Below are positions 1-10,708 of a DNA stretch of 64,000 nucleotides, one piece after another. Where the stretch lies: contig NZ_JGYG01000007.1 in NCBI RefSeq assembly GCF_000740795.1, positions 124,001 to 188,000 of the forward strand. The letters run 5' to 3'. A program made the translations under genes and the position numbers. The notes beneath the pieces were generated by a model, which saw nothing but the letters and a program-made list of their open reading frames with translations, was not told the origin of the DNA and ran no database searches. The first letter of the stretch is position 1. Every line of letters begins with the position of its first letter. This DNA is from Haematobacter massiliensis. Its GTDB lineage: Bacteria; Pseudomonadota; Alphaproteobacteria; Rhodobacterales; Rhodobacteraceae.

Positions 1-207
1 CGGGTTGAGATCGTTGTCGTAGCGCAGCAGCCCCTCGTAGATGTTGCCGGCAACCATCTGGGTCGGAGCGTTCTGGAACAGGCCCATCATCAGGCTCGGC
101 GGCTCGGGCTGAACGACGACATTCGCGCGTCCTCCCGCAACCGGATCGGCGGAGGCTGTGCCTATGGCAAGGAAACCCGCTAGCGCGGCGGCGAGAAAAC
201 GATTCAT
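1..207 (-). CDS. ABC transporter substrate-binding protein (SBP_bac_5), N-terminal part
   Basis: This gene is cut by the left window edge; only its first 69 codons are present, starting at an ATG on the minus strand at 207. The product opens with a Sec-type signal peptide (MNRFLAAALAGFLAIGTASA, about 20 residues). It continues with a stretch typical of family-5 peptide/opine/nickel binding proteins (PEPPSLMMGLFQ followed by NIYEGLLRYDNDLNP). It should be periplasmic and deliver a peptide-like solute to an ABC permease encoded to the left. It is divergent from the carbamoylase-type hydrolase at 496, so an imported amide or carbamoyl compound is a reasonable guess. The ligand cannot be read from so short a piece. 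Confidence 0.85.
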   Translation of the reverse strand, partial: MNRFLAAALAGFLAIGTASADPVAGGRANVVVQPEPPSLMMGLFQNAPTQMVAGNIYEGLLRYDNDLNP

Positions 208-433
208 GGCAGATCCCTGTATTGTCTTTGTCTTGGCCCGTCAGGGGCGCTCTTATGGCGTAGCCCCATTCTCCGCAACTGGCGGGAGGAGACAAATAGA
301 CTAGTATTATGAAAACCATAGTTCATGGCTATGACGTGGGTGAGGTGATGGAAGCCCAAAAATTTATTCATTTTTCAGCGCAAGTTAGGCAGCTTTGTTA
401 TACCGAACAGACGTAATGGCTGATATTACATAT

Positions 434-450
434 GCCTATTTGCGATAGGC
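434..450. promoter_or_regulatory. Inverted repeat in divergent promoter region
   Basis: GCCTAT-N5-ATAGGC forms a perfect 6-bp inverted repeat 46 bp upstream of the hydrolase start, between the divergent binding-protein and hydrolase genes. A looser repeat (CATAG-N7-CTATG, 317-333) lies in the same gap. Either could be an operator for a regulator encoded outside the window; no regulator can be assigned. Confidence 0.3.
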
Positions 451-495
451 GGCCCTGTCTGCTTTTCTTGATCAGACATGAAAAGGGATGGCCCG

Positions 496-1752
496 ATGAC
501 ATTCACCGCTGACAGCCGCATGAACCTTGACCGGTTCTGGGACACGATCGAACAGTCGGGCGAAATTGGCGTCAGAAGGCCCGGTGGGCTCTCGCGCCTT
601 ACGCTGAGCGATGCCGATCGGGAGATGCGGAACCTCTTCGTAAGCTGGTGTGAGGAGGCGCGCCTGACTGTGGAAGTCGATGAACTCGGTTCGATCTTCG
701 CGCGCCGGGAAGGACAGCGCGACGATCTCCCTCCGGTGATGATCGGCAGCCATCTCGACACGCAGGTGAACGGGGGCCGCTTTGACGGCATTGCGGGCGT
801 CCTCGCCGGTCTGGAGGTCGTCCGAACACTGAACGACCTCGGACATGTCACGCAGCGCCCGCTGGTTCTCGTCAACTGGACCAATGAGGAAGGCGCCCGT
901 TTCTCACCTCCGATGGTGGCGTCGGGGGCGTTTGTAGGCAAATATGAACCCGATTGGGTGCGTAATCTTGTTGATGACGAGGGCATTCGTTTCGGGGATG
1001 AACTGGAGCGTATCGGTTATCGAGGAACCCGTGCAGCACGCGGTGGCCAGGTCGACGCCTATTTTGAACTTCACATTGAGCAGGGCCCGATCCTTGATGC
1101 GGAAAGGCGCGCGGTGGGAATTGTTACGGGCGGATATCCCAGCCACGGCATGCGCATTCGTTTCGAAGGCGAAACCGCCCATACAGGGCCTACGCCTATG
1201 AACCTTCGTCATAACGCCTTGATAGCGGGTGCACGCTGGCTCACAGCGGTGGATGATATCGGCTGGGATTTTGCGGTTCACGACGGCAAGGCCACCGGAT
1301 CACGCCTGACGGCATGGCCCAACAAGCCAGGCATTCTGTCAGAGACAGCCGAGTGCGTGGCCGATGTTCGTCATCCTGATCCCGTGACCGCTGGCGTGAT
1401 GGCAGAAAGGATGCGTCGGGCAGCATTCGCCGCCGCGGCGATAGCGGGGTGTACGGCAGTCGTGGAAGATGAATGGACTTGGGGCGGAGCGATCTTTGAC
1501 CAAAGCCTCATCAATCTCATTCGATCCGAAGCAATACGCCAAAATTATAACTGGCGCGATATCCAGTCTCAGGCGGGCCACGATGCGTATCATATGGCCA
1601 TGCATTGCCCGACAGCCATGATATTTACCCCATGCCGTGGCGGAATTACCCACAACAATGAAGAGTACTGCTCGTTGGAAGATTTGGAGGCGGGTCTGAA
1701 TATTCTTTTACATTGCGCCGTCAGCCGATTGGATCGTCCATATATTACATAA
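496..1752 (+). CDS. M20-family Zn hydrolase, N-carbamoyl-L-amino-acid hydrolase / allantoate amidohydrolase type
   Basis: A 418-residue metal-dependent amidohydrolase of the hydantoinase/carbamoylase family, which cleaves N-carbamoyl amino acids, ureidoglycine-type compounds or allantoate and releases CO2 and ammonia. Visible motifs are GSHLDTQ (metal His86), GGRFDGIAG (bridging Asp97), the catalytic pair NEEGARF (Glu131-Glu132), ELHIEQG near 197, the dimerisation-domain segment GETAHTGPTPM, and a C-terminal GITHNNEEYCS. The usual length is about 410-420. The ATG at 496 is chosen because AAAAGGGAT lies 8 bases upstream; an in-frame ATG at 478 would add six residues and has no ribosome site. 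The protein is cytoplasmic. Its divergent partner is a peptide-type binding protein, so uptake and hydrolysis may be linked. The substrate is not resolvable from motifs. Confidence 0.88.
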   Translation: MTFTADSRMNLDRFWDTIEQSGEIGVRRPGGLSRLTLSDADREMRNLFVSWCEEARLTVEVDELGSIFARREGQRDDLPPVMIGSHLDTQVNGGRFDGIAGVLAGLEVVRTLNDLGHVTQRPLVLVNWTNEEGARFSPPMVASGAFVGKYEPDWVRNLVDDEGIRFGDELERIGYRGTRAARGGQVDAYFELHIEQGPILDAERRAVGIVTGGYPSHGMRIRFEGETAHTGPTPMNLRHNALIAGARWLTAVDDIGWDFAVHDGKATGSRLTAWPNKPGILSETAECVADVRHPDPVTAGVMAERMRRAAFAAAAIAGCTAVVEDEWTWGGAIFDQSLINLIRSEAIRQNYNWRDIQSQAGHDAYHMAMHCPTAMIFTPCRGGITHNNEEYCSLEDLEAGLNILLHCAVSRLDRPYIT

Positions 1753-2577
1753 CATGGATTACTGTGCGAACAAGCGTAGGGCGAAAATCGCGCTATCGAA
1801 CAACTGAAATAATGGCCATTCGGGTCTCTTTTTGACCATTCTACAACCAATTATTGACCGTTACCGCAGTCGGAAAGAAATCATCTGATATCAATATATT
1901 GACGGAATCCTTTCGGGTGGCGTCAGAGGCAGCGCTCCGTCTTCAGGCCTTGAACCCGGCCCGTTGACTGTCGGCCCGCGGCCCCGCATGGTTGCCGCCG
2001 TCCCTTCCGGAGCGATGGAACGGTCCAAGGGTCGACTGATCTCCGGATTCATTCCTCAAGTATAATCAATATTTTACGATTGTATGGTGAGCGTGAGTTG
2101 GTCATTATTTCAGTTGTTTGACACGCGTCGGTTTGATTTTCAGTGTCTCCGTGGAACGGTCAATCTTACCACGGAGAGCATCCATTGGCGACGCCCGAAA
2201 TTGGCTCCATGCGGATGTCGAGACCAAAGACAGGGATGTCCTGAACCATATCCAAGCTGGGAAGGCGCAGAGAGCGCGTATGTCGAGCGTTAAAAAAAAG
2301 GCTGTCAGCATTAATGGCTGGACATCGCTAGAACTTTGAAGCCATCGAAAAGACTGAGCAGATCAAAACTCGTTGACTACAGGCTTACATCGACGAGCTC
2401 TCCAACACGAGTATTGGTTGCGTCGCGCCCGTCTAGAAACTCATGATGGTCGCCTAAAGTCTAATTCTCTGCCCCATCGAAATAGGGAATATTACAGAAA
2501 CCGCCGGAACTTTCGCGTCGAGGATTTTAGCGTGAAAGTCATCAGTATGATCATCGAATAGAACTGTGATGCCATCC
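1753..2577. other. Non-coding, lower-GC stretch without recognisable genes
   Basis: More than 800 bases lie between the hydrolase and the ABC relic. Short open frames occur (for example 2118-2339, 73 codons) but none shows a ribosome site, a recognisable motif or the G/C third-position bias of the neighbours. The segment is visibly richer in A/T than the flanks. With the gene relic at its right end it looks like decayed DNA at an old rearrangement, possibly with mobile-element debris too degraded to name. No terminal inverted repeats were found. Confidence 0.5.
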
Positions 2578-2641
2578 GCGGAAAGAGGTGGTCAGGTTTC
2601 TGACCGCCAGAACCGGTCCGCTTCCAGCTTCCCCCATATCA
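2578..2641 (-). pseudogene. Relic of the 5' end of an ABC transporter ATPase gene
   Basis: These 64 bases match 8857-8920, the start of the intact double-ATPase gene, at 60 of 64 positions by direct reading. Translated on the minus strand they give [19 protein letters not shown], against [19 protein letters not shown] in the intact gene. Three of the four differences are silent third-position changes (AAC/AAT, CTG/CTC, TCT/TCC). The match includes the TGATATG junction with the preceding gene's stop codon. Similarity ends abruptly after Arg20 on one side and a few bases beyond the junction on the other. The piece has no reading frame of useful length and is interpreted as what is left of a second copy. 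Confidence 0.75.
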
Positions 2642-2739
2642 AAGGTAAATTGGGTCTCACCAGAATCTTAAACGAGCCTTTCGCTTGAGAATGATGAGCA
2701 TAGATCACTCGATGGGAGCGTCAGGCACTCCCTGAGGCA

Positions 2740-3804
<1,065 letters not shown>

Positions 3805-3868
3805 CTAAGGCGAGAGGGGATAGCCCAATAGGTTGTGGATAAAATACCTCAGCATACCAGATAAGGAG

Positions 3869-3890
3869 AAGGCCGCCCAAGGGCGGCCTT
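3869..3890 (-). terminator. Strong hairpin between nrdE and nrdF
   Basis: AAGGCCGCCC-AA-GGGCGGCCTT is a perfect 10-bp inverted repeat just 3' of nrdE. On the minus strand it is followed by a pyrimidine-rich tract (TCTCCTTAT) rather than a clean T-run. It may terminate or attenuate nrdHIE transcripts before nrdF. Confidence 0.6.
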
Positions 3891-3910
3891 CAATCCGGAC
3901 TTCAAACAAC

Positions 3911-6076
3911 TCAGAGCGTGCAGGACACGCAGCCCTGCACTTCCGTTCCTTCCAGCGCCATCTGTCGCAGGCGAATATAGTAGATCGTCTTGATACCCTT
4001 CTTCCAAGCGTAGATCTGCGCCCGGTTGATGTCTCGCGTCGTCGCCGTATCGCGGAAGAACAATGTCAGCGACAGCCCCTGATCGACATGCTCGGTCGCC
4101 GCGGCATAGGTGTCGATGATCGCCTCCGGCCCGATCTCATAGGCGTCGCGGTAGTACTCGAGGTTCTCGTTGGACATGAAGGGCGCGGGATAATAGACCC
4201 GGCCGATCTTGCCTTCCTTGCGGATCTCGATCTTGGACACGATCGGGTGGATCGAGGAGGTCGAGTTGTTGATGTAGCTGATCGAGCCGGTCGGGGGCAC
4301 CGCCTGCAGGTTACGGTTATACAGCCCGTCCCGCATGACCGCCGCCCGCAGCGCCGCCCAGTCTTCACGTGTGGGAAGCGGGAGTCCGGCGAAAATCTCC
4401 GTCACCCTATCGGTCTTGGGCAGCCAGTCCTTGGTCGTGTATTTGTCGAAGAACGATCCGTCGGCGTATTTCGAATTCTCAAAACCCTTGAACGACTGTC
4501 CGCGCTCCCGCGCCAATGCATTGGAAGCGCGGACGGCGTGATAAAGGATCGTGGCGAAATAAACGGAGGTGAAGTCGATACCTTCCTCCGATCCATAGTG
4601 AATTCGTTCCCGCGCCAGATAGCCGTGCAGGTTCATCTGGCCAAGGCCGATAGCATGACTCTCGTCGTTGCCCCGACGGATAGACGGCACGCTGTCGATC
4701 GACGACATATCCGAGACGGCCGTCAGCGCACGGATCGCAGTCTCCACCGTCGCGCCGAAATCCGGGCCATCCATCGTCGCCGCGATGTTCAGCGATCCGA
4801 GGTTGCAGGAGATATCCGTCCCCATGTGATCGTAGGAGAGATCGTCATGATAGGTGGAGGCTTCGTTGACCTGCAGGATCTCCGAGCACAGGTTGGACAT
4901 CGTGATCCGCCCCGCAACCGGGTTCGCGCGGTTCACCGTGTCCTCGAACATGATGTAGGGATAGCCGGATTCAAACTGAATCTCTGCGATGATCTGGAAG
5001 AATTCGCGCGCCTTGATCTTCTTCTTGTGGATCCGGGGGTCGTCCACCATCTCCCGATACTTCTCAGTCACCGAAATCTCGGAGAACGGACGGCCATAGA
5101 CCTTCTGGATATCGTGCGGAGAGAACAGATACATGTCCTCATCCCGCTTCGCGAGTTCGAAGGTGATGTCGGGGATCACCACGCCGAGCGAGAGCGTCTT
5201 GATACGGACCTTCTCATCCGCATTCTCCCGCTTGGTATCGAGGAAGCGCAGAATGTCAGGGTGGTGCGCATTCAGGTAGACGGCGCCGGCTCCCTGCCGC
5301 GCGCCGAGCTGGTTGGCATAGGAGAAGCTGTCTTCCAGCAGTTTCATAACCGGAATCACGCCCGAGGACTGGTTTTCGATGCCCTTGATCGGCGCACCCG
5401 ACTCGCGCAGGTTGGTCAGCATCAGTGCGACCCCGCCCCCGCGTTTCGACAGTTGCAAAGCCGAGTTGATGGAGCGCCCGATGGACTCCATGTTGTCCTC
5501 GATCCGCAGCAGGAAGCAGGAGATCAACTCCCCGCGCTGCTTCTTGCCGGCGTTGAGGAAGGTGGGCGTGGCGGGCTGGAAGCGGCCGGAGATGACCTCT
5601 TCCATCAAGCGCATGGCAAGGTCTTCATCGCCCTGCGCAAGCGCCAGAGCAACCATCACCACCCGGTCCTCATAGCGCTCGAGATAGCGTTTGCCGTCCC
5701 AAGTCTTGAGAGTGTAGCTCGTGTAATACTTGAAAGCGCCGAGGAAGGTCGGGAAACGGAATTTCCGGGCAAAGGCCGCGTCCCAGATCCGGCGCAGGAA
5801 GGCGGGCGGGTACTGGTTCAGAACCTCCGCCTCATAGTACCCTTCCTCCACGAGATAATCGAGCTTCTCCTCCAGCGAATGGAAGAAGACCGTGTTCTGG
5901 TTCACGTGGTCGAGGAAATACTTGTGCGCCGCATAACGGTCTGCGTCAAAACGGATGCGGCCCTCATTGTCATAGAGGTTCAGCATCGCGTTCAGCGCGT
6001 GATGATCGAGTCCGCGGAATTCCTCCGGGATCGACTTTTCTTTCCTCACTGGGCCGGAGAGAGCTGCCGTGTCCAA
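3911..6076 (-). CDS. nrdE: Class Ib ribonucleotide reductase, alpha (catalytic) subunit NrdE
   Basis: A 721-residue catalytic subunit converting ribonucleoside diphosphates to deoxyribonucleotides in the cytoplasm. It carries the active-site cysteines expected of the family: [10 protein letters not shown] (first redox Cys), NLCSEILQ (thiyl-radical Cys) and [10 protein letters not shown] (second redox Cys). The C-terminal CVSCTL is the shuttle pair that NrdH re-reduces. There is no N-terminal ATP-cone, as is normal for class Ib. The length matches the family (about 700-720). Its start overlaps the end of nrdI by 31 bases, so the two are translationally coupled, and nrdH lies just upstream. The order nrdH-nrdI-nrdE-nrdF is the classical one. 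Confidence 0.97.
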   Translation of the reverse strand: MDTAALSGPVRKEKSIPEEFRGLDHHALNAMLNLYDNEGRIRFDADRYAAHKYFLDHVNQNTVFFHSLEEKLDYLVEEGYYEAEVLNQYPPAFLRRIWDAAFARKFRFPTFLGAFKYYTSYTLKTWDGKRYLERYEDRVVMVALALAQGDEDLAMRLMEEVISGRFQPATPTFLNAGKKQRGELISCFLLRIEDNMESIGRSINSALQLSKRGGGVALMLTNLRESGAPIKGIENQSSGVIPVMKLLEDSFSYANQLGARQGAGAVYLNAHHPDILRFLDTKRENADEKVRIKTLSLGVVIPDITFELAKRDEDMYLFSPHDIQKVYGRPFSEISVTEKYREMVDDPRIHKKKIKAREFFQIIAEIQFESGYPYIMFEDTVNRANPVAGRITMSNLCSEILQVNEASTYHDDLSYDHMGTDISCNLGSLNIAATMDGPDFGATVETAIRALTAVSDMSSIDSVPSIRRGNDESHAIGLGQMNLHGYLARERIHYGSEEGIDFTSVYFATILYHAVRASNALARERGQSFKGFENSKYADGSFFDKYTTKDWLPKTDRVTEIFAGLPLPTREDWAALRAAVMRDGLYNRNLQAVPPTGSISYINNSTSSIHPIVSKIEIRKEGKIGRVYYPAPFMSNENLEYYRDAYEIGPEAIIDTYAAATEHVDQGLSLTLFFRDTATTRDINRAQIYAWKKGIKTIYYIRLRQMALEGTEVQGCVSCTL

Positions 6077-6435
6077 AACCGTTCCAATCCTGATCTGACG
6101 CGCGCCACATCCTCATCCGTTCCCGAAAGCTCGAACCGGTAGAGGAGCGGAACTCCGCATTTCATTGCGATGACATCGCCCGCGCGGGCGAAGAATTCCC
6201 CGAAATTTCTGTTGCCCCCGGCGATCACACCCCGGATCAGCGTCCGGTTGGCGGGATCGTTGAGGAAGCGGATGACCGGCTTCGGAACTGCGCCCCGCCC
6301 CTCGCCATCCGCATAAGTAGGCGTGACAAGCACGAAGGGCCGGACTGGCGGTTCCGCCAACCGCACCGCGGGTACACCGAGCCGCGCGATGAAGCGTGCG
6401 GTGTTCCCCGAAGCGGTGGAATAGAAGGCGATCAC
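6046..6435 (-). CDS. nrdI: NrdI flavodoxin-like protein
   Basis: A 129-residue flavodoxin-fold protein that supplies the oxidant used to build the Mn(III)2-tyrosyl radical cofactor of NrdF. The N-terminal FMN phosphate loop is [12 protein letters not shown] (residues 4-15). Further flavin-contacting segments are [14 protein letters not shown] and [14 protein letters not shown], both characteristic of NrdI. The length is typical. It lies 12 bases after nrdH and overlaps nrdE by 31 bases, consistent with co-production of activator and enzyme. Confidence 0.95.
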   Translation of the reverse strand: MIAFYSTASGNTARFIARLGVPAVRLAEPPVRPFVLVTPTYADGEGRGAVPKPVIRFLNDPANRTLIRGVIAGGNRNFGEFFARAGDVIAMKCGVPLLYRFELSGTDEDVARVRSGLERFWTRQLSPAQ

Positions 6436-6447
6436 CGCGCTGTTGCC

Positions 6448-6669
6448 TCAGGCCAGAGTGGCGATGCGGTCCGGGCGAAATCCGGCCCAGTGTTCGCTGC
6501 CCGCCACGACGACCGGCGCCTGACGATATCCCATGGCCTGCACGCGCTCCATCGCCTCGGCATCTTCCGTCAGGTCGATGACGGTGTAGCCAATACCGCG
6601 GCTGTCAAGCGCGCGCGTGGTGGCGGTGCACTGCACGCAGGCGGGCTTGGAATAGACGGTGACGCTCAT
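6448..6669 (-). CDS. nrdH: NrdH glutaredoxin-like redoxin
   Basis: A 73-residue small thiol redoxin with the CxxC active site CVQC (residues 11-14) after the beta strand MSVTVYSK. It also has the NrdH-typical C-terminal segment WAGFRPDRIATL, which in the family lets thioredoxin reductase rather than glutathione reduce it. It is the electron donor for NrdE. It is the first gene of the class Ib reductase operon, 12 bases ahead of nrdI. Confidence 0.95.
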   Translation of the reverse strand: MSVTVYSKPACVQCTATTRALDSRGIGYTVIDLTEDAEAMERVQAMGYRQAPVVVAGSEHWAGFRPDRIATLA

Positions 6670-7044
6670 CGCAGTTTCCTCAGGACTTGATGGCGGGCAT
6701 GACGACCCGACCGGTGCCGAGGCAACGTTCGTTCCGTCAGGCAGTCCGCCCGTTGATCATAGCGCCCAGGCTCGATATTTGCCCCGACCAGCGAAGACCG
6801 GAACTTCCGGCGGCGCCAATCCCAGCGAACAGGGTTTACCCTCCTCACCTGCCGTATCCCTAGGGGGGGACGGGCTTCCTGAACGCTACATATGGTAGCT
6901 GGTTTCGCGCTGCTGTCTACAGGAACTTTCACGGAACTCAAGGGGCCGCGGACCACTCTCCTTCATTTTGCAATTTTCGTCCAGCAACACGATTGGCCGC
7001 GCAGCAATCGCCCTGCCAGCGGCAGCAGAGAGCATAAATGACGA
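6670..7044. promoter_or_regulatory. nrdH upstream region with candidate operator
   Basis: About 375 bases separate nrdH from the terminator of the next operon and contain no convincing gene. The most regular element is GCTAC-ATATG-GTAGC at 6885-6899, a perfect 5-bp inverted repeat with an AT-containing centre. It is loosely reminiscent of NrdR boxes but does not match their consensus well. Its distance to nrdH (about 215 bases) would require a long leader. The call is tentative. Confidence 0.3.
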
Positions 7045-7072
7045 AAGAGGAGGCCTTTGTCGGCCCCCTCTT
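7045..7072 (-). terminator. Terminator of the gamma-glutamyl peptide operon
   Basis: On the minus strand, 26-54 bases after the ATPase stop codon, AAGAGG-x-GGCC pairs with GGCC-x-CCTCTT across a 6-base loop and is followed by TTTCGTCATTT. The geometry fits a factor-independent terminator closing the six-gene operon. Confidence 0.6.
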
Positions 7073-7098
7073 CCATCCCAAGGAACGGATTGTTGCCG

Positions 7099-8916
7099 TC
7101 AGGCGGCCATTACGAGATGACCTGCCCCCAGATCCTCCCACCGACGCTGCGGCGGTTCGAATCCCCGCGGGCGGACGGGGCTCTTCAGCTCCTCGGTCAT
7201 CAGGCCCCGGCGCAGGCTCCGACGAGCCGGATCGGGCACGGGCACGGCAGAGATGAGTCGCTTGGTATAGGGGTGCTGAGGATTGCCGAAGATTGCGTCC
7301 CGCGGGCCGATCTCCACAATCTCTCCCAGATACATGACGGCGACCCGGTGGCTTACACGCTCCACCACCGCCATGTCGTGGCTGATGAACAGGTAGGCGA
7401 TTCCGAATTCCTGCTGCAGGTCCATCAACAGGTTGCAGACCTGAGCCTTGATCGACACATCGAGGGCGGAGACGCTCTCATCCGCGACGATGACCTTGGG
7501 ATTGAGGCCAAGAACGCGCGCAATTGCGACGCGCTGCCGCTGCCCTCCCGAGAATTCATGCGGATAGCGGTCCATCATGGTACTGGAGAGGCCCACCTGC
7601 TCCAGCAGCGAGGCTGCTTTCTGCCGCGCGGCCTGACCGCTGGCAATACCGTGCTTGACGATGGGCTCCGTCACCGCCTGCCCCACCGTCATACGCGGGT
7701 TCAGGCTCGAGAACGGATCCTGAAAGATCATCTGCACGGAGCGGCGCAGGTCGCGCAATCCTGCGGAGCCAAGGCTCAGCACATCACGACCGTCGAGGGT
7801 AACCGCGCCGGACGTCGGCTCCACCAGCCGCGCGACGGAACGGCCGGTGGTCGATTTGCCACAGCCCGATTCGCCCACCAGCGCCAGCGTTTCCCCCGGA
7901 AAGAGGTCGAATGACACATCCTGTACCGCGTGAACCTCTCCCGTGGGGCGGCCCAGCAGATCGGACCCCACCTTGAAGCGGGTAACGAGGTTGCGGACCG
8001 ACAGCACAGGTGCCGAGCCGTTCACCGTATCGGCCACTGGCGGTTCAGCGGTGATCGCGCCTGTTGCCATATCGACCTTGGGGAAGCGGAGCGGCCACTT
8101 CTGCCCCTCCATCGAACCGAGGGTGGGCACAGCCGCCAACAGCGCGCGGGTATAGGGATGCTGCCCATCGTGGAAGATCTGTGCCGTATCGCCGGTTTCC
8201 ACCACGTCACCGCGAAACATGACCACCGTGCGATCTGCAATCTCGGCCACGACACCCATGTCATGCGTGATGAACAGGACGGCCATCCCCTCCTCCGCCT
8301 GCAGCTCCTTGATGAGGTCGAGGATCTGTCCCTGGATGGTGACATCCAGCGCGGTGGTTGGCTCGTCCGCGATGAGCAGCTTCGGCCGCGAGGCAAGAGC
8401 CATGGCGATCATCACCCGTTGCCGCATGCCGCCGGAGAACTGATGGGGATACTCGTCAAAGCGTGCGGCAGCGTTGGGAATGCGCACCTTCTCCATCAGC
8501 CGCACCGTTTCCGCCCGCGCCGCCCGGCGGTCGAGCCCGCGGTGACGGATCAACACCTCGGAGATCTGTCGGCCCACGGTATAGACGGGGTTCAACGAGG
8601 TCATCGGCTCCTGAAAGATCATCGCGATGTCGTTGCCGCGTATCTCCCGCATCTCGCCTTCCGAAAGGGCAGTGAGACTGCGCCCGTTCAGCAGGACCTC
8701 CCCCTCGATGCGGGATTGCGCGGGGTCGAGCAGGCGCATGACGGAGAGTGACGTCACACTCTTGCCCGACCCCGACTCCCCCACGATGGCGAGCGTCTCG
8801 CCAGCGTGGATCTCGAAGGAGACGTTGCGCACCACCGGTTTCCACCCCTCGTCGGAGCGGAAGGAGGTGGTGAGATTTCTGACCGCCAGAACCGGTCCGC
8901 TTTCAGCTTCCCCCAT
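7099..8916 (-). CDS. Double-domain dipeptide/glutathione ABC transporter ATPase (GsiA type)
   Basis: A 605-residue protein with two complete ABC ATPase domains in tandem. Each has a Walker A (GESGSGKS and GESGCGKS), a signature (FSGGMRQR and FSGGQRQR), a Walker B ([12 protein letters not shown] and [12 protein letters not shown]) and the oligopeptide-family HPYT tail motif. It energises the two permeases encoded upstream from the cytoplasmic face. One fused polypeptide replacing the DppD/DppF pair is the arrangement of GsiA, the glutathione importer ATPase. The start at 8916 lies one base after the stop of the gamma-glutamyltransferase gene (TGATATG). The same junction is preserved in the relic at 2578-2641, which supports this start over upstream in-frame codons. 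Confidence 0.93.
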   Translation of the reverse strand: MGEAESGPVLAVRNLTTSFRSDEGWKPVVRNVSFEIHAGETLAIVGESGSGKSVTSLSVMRLLDPAQSRIEGEVLLNGRSLTALSEGEMREIRGNDIAMIFQEPMTSLNPVYTVGRQISEVLIRHRGLDRRAARAETVRLMEKVRIPNAAARFDEYPHQFSGGMRQRVMIAMALASRPKLLIADEPTTALDVTIQGQILDLIKELQAEEGMAVLFITHDMGVVAEIADRTVVMFRGDVVETGDTAQIFHDGQHPYTRALLAAVPTLGSMEGQKWPLRFPKVDMATGAITAEPPVADTVNGSAPVLSVRNLVTRFKVGSDLLGRPTGEVHAVQDVSFDLFPGETLALVGESGCGKSTTGRSVARLVEPTSGAVTLDGRDVLSLGSAGLRDLRRSVQMIFQDPFSSLNPRMTVGQAVTEPIVKHGIASGQAARQKAASLLEQVGLSSTMMDRYPHEFSGGQRQRVAIARVLGLNPKVIVADESVSALDVSIKAQVCNLLMDLQQEFGIAYLFISHDMAVVERVSHRVAVMYLGEIVEIGPRDAIFGNPQHPYTKRLISAVPVPDPARRSLRRGLMTEELKSPVRPRGFEPPQRRWEDLGAGHLVMAA

Positions 8917-8917
8917 A

Positions 8918-10699
8918 TCAGCGGCCCACCGCATAGGCCTGCATGAGCCGGGGCGTTGCCGCGGCCCGGATCAGCCCGTCCCTTTCGCGACGCGCCGCCG
9001 TCAGCCGCCCGATCGACCAGCCGTCCGCGACCGTGAGCTTGTGGCCGCGCCTGCGCAGCTCGGCGATGGTCGCGTCACCCATCCGGTCCTCGATCATGAC
9101 GCCGCCGGGTTCGGAGGTCCGGGGGTAGAAGGAGGCCGGGAAATGGGTGGAGTGGAACAGGGGCTGATCTATCGCTGCCTGAAGATTGCCCTCATGATGC
9201 ACGTAGCGCAGGAAGAAGGCGAGCTGCCACTGATCCTGCTGATCGCCGCCCGGCGTGCCGAAGGCAAGCGTCGGCCGCCCATCCTTGAGCGCGAGCGAGG
9301 GCGTCAGCGTGGTCCGCGGCCGCTTGCCGGGCGCGAGCGAGGTCGGCAATCCCGGTTGCAGCCAGAACATCTGCGCGCGGCTGTTGAGACAGAACCCCAG
9401 CCCCGGAATGATCGGCGAGGACTGCAGCCAGCCGCCCGACGGTGTGGTCGACACCATGTTGCCCCAACGGTCCACCACGTCGATATGAACAGTGTCGCCG
9501 CGTTTCTCCGTCAGGTGCGACATGGTAGGTTCGTAGACGGCCCCTTTCTCCAGCCCGCCGACGACGGAAAGCGCCAGCTTCCGCTGCGCCTCAAAACCGG
9601 GAACGACACCGGGGCGCAGTTCCATCGACGCTTCCGTCCCGATCAGTTGCCGCCGCCCGTCGTTGTAGACATCCGACAGCAGCGCGCCGAGCGGCACATC
9701 CGCGAAGTCCGGATCACCGTAGTAGACCTCGCGATCCGCATAGGCGAGCTTCATTGCTTCCACGACGGTATGCACAAAATCGGGGCCGAGTGGGTCCATC
9801 GCCGCAAGGTCATACCCTTTGAGCAGCGCCAGAGATTGCAGCATGACAGGCCCCTGCCCCCACGGCCCGGTCTTGGCGATCTGCCAACCGTGGTAATCAT
9901 AGGTCAGCGGTTCCTCCACCGTCGCCTGCCAACCGGCCATATCCTCCGCCGAAAGCACGCCCTTGTGGCGCGTGCCGGTGGCATCCATTACTTCGGCCGT
10001 GTCGAGGTAGCTCTGGATCGCCTCCGCCACGAAGCCGCGATAGAAAGCGTTGCGTGCCGCTTCGATGCCCCGCTCCCGCGAGCCGGCTGCCTCCGCTTCG
10101 GCAATGATGCGCTTCCAGGTCTCGGCCAGTACCGGATTGCGGAAGTTCGATTCCGGCGCGGGCGCACTCCCCCCCGGCAGCCATGTTTCATGCGAGGTCG
10201 GCCATTCCTTCTCGAAGAAGTCGCCCAGCCCCGCGATCGTGGCGGAGACGCGGGCCAAGACGGGATGGCCTTCTTCGGCATAATGGATCGCGGGTTCCAG
10301 CACCTCGCGCACCGTCATGGTCCCGTAGTCCCGGAGCATCAGCATCCAGCCGTCGAACGCACCCGGAATCACAGTGGAAAGAAGCCCGTCACCGGGGATC
10401 AGGTCGATGCCCTCGGAACGGTAGTGTTCGATGGTCGCTTTCGCGGGGGCCGGTCCCTGAGCGCAGATCACGTCCACCCGGTCGTTGGCCGCGGAATAGA
10501 CGATGGCGGGCATGTCGCCGCCCGGCCCGTTCAGATGCGGTTCCACGATCTGCAGTACGAAGCCTGTGGCGACAGCGGCGTCGAAGGCGTTCCCGCCCTT
10601 CTCCAGTATGCTCATCCCCACCGCGGTGGCGATCCAGTGGGTGGAGGTGACCGCGCCGAAGCGGCCGAGGATTTCGGGGCGGGTGGTGAACATGGTCAT
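8918..10699 (-). CDS. Gamma-glutamyltransferase family protein (cytoplasmic)
   Basis: A 593-residue member of the gamma-glutamyltranspeptidase family, Ntn-hydrolases that split glutathione and other gamma-glutamyl amides. The autoprocessing and nucleophilic residue is Thr403 in GDTVHIDVVDRWGNMVS; the substrate-binding GFCLNSRAQMF and glycine-rich GTPGGDQQ segments follow. Unlike classical periplasmic GGT it has no signal peptide, so it should act on substrate after import. It lies between the second permease (9-base gap) and the ATPase (1-base gap) in the same operon, which ties import to hydrolysis. Divergent family members hydrolyse other amides, so the exact substrate (glutathione, gamma-glutamyl peptides or a cephalosporin-like acyl amide) is inference. 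Confidence 0.9.
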   Translation of the reverse strand: MTMFTTRPEILGRFGAVTSTHWIATAVGMSILEKGGNAFDAAVATGFVLQIVEPHLNGPGGDMPAIVYSAANDRVDVICAQGPAPAKATIEHYRSEGIDLIPGDGLLSTVIPGAFDGWMLMLRDYGTMTVREVLEPAIHYAEEGHPVLARVSATIAGLGDFFEKEWPTSHETWLPGGSAPAPESNFRNPVLAETWKRIIAEAEAAGSRERGIEAARNAFYRGFVAEAIQSYLDTAEVMDATGTRHKGVLSAEDMAGWQATVEEPLTYDYHGWQIAKTGPWGQGPVMLQSLALLKGYDLAAMDPLGPDFVHTVVEAMKLAYADREVYYGDPDFADVPLGALLSDVYNDGRRQLIGTEASMELRPGVVPGFEAQRKLALSVVGGLEKGAVYEPTMSHLTEKRGDTVHIDVVDRWGNMVSTTPSGGWLQSSPIIPGLGFCLNSRAQMFWLQPGLPTSLAPGKRPRTTLTPSLALKDGRPTLAFGTPGGDQQDQWQLAFFLRYVHHEGNLQAAIDQPLFHSTHFPASFYPRTSEPGGVMIEDRMGDATIAELRRRGHKLTVADGWSIGRLTAARRERDGLIRAAATPRLMQAYAVGR

Positions 10700-10708
10700 C
10701 TTTATCTC

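Noticed and set aside
2118-2339. 73-codon frame in the low-GC intergenic region
   Set aside because: No ribosome site, no family resemblance and codon use unlike the neighbours; treated as decayed DNA.
3833-6142. 769-codon open frame opposite nrdE
   Set aside because: It mirrors the codon bias of nrdE on the other strand, has no ribosome site and no domain features.
7150-7175. GGTTCGAATCC, resembling a tRNA T-arm
   Set aside because: The flanking bases cannot form the 5-bp T-stem, no anticodon or acceptor arm is present, and the stretch encodes the C-terminus of the ABC ATPase (PRGFEPP).
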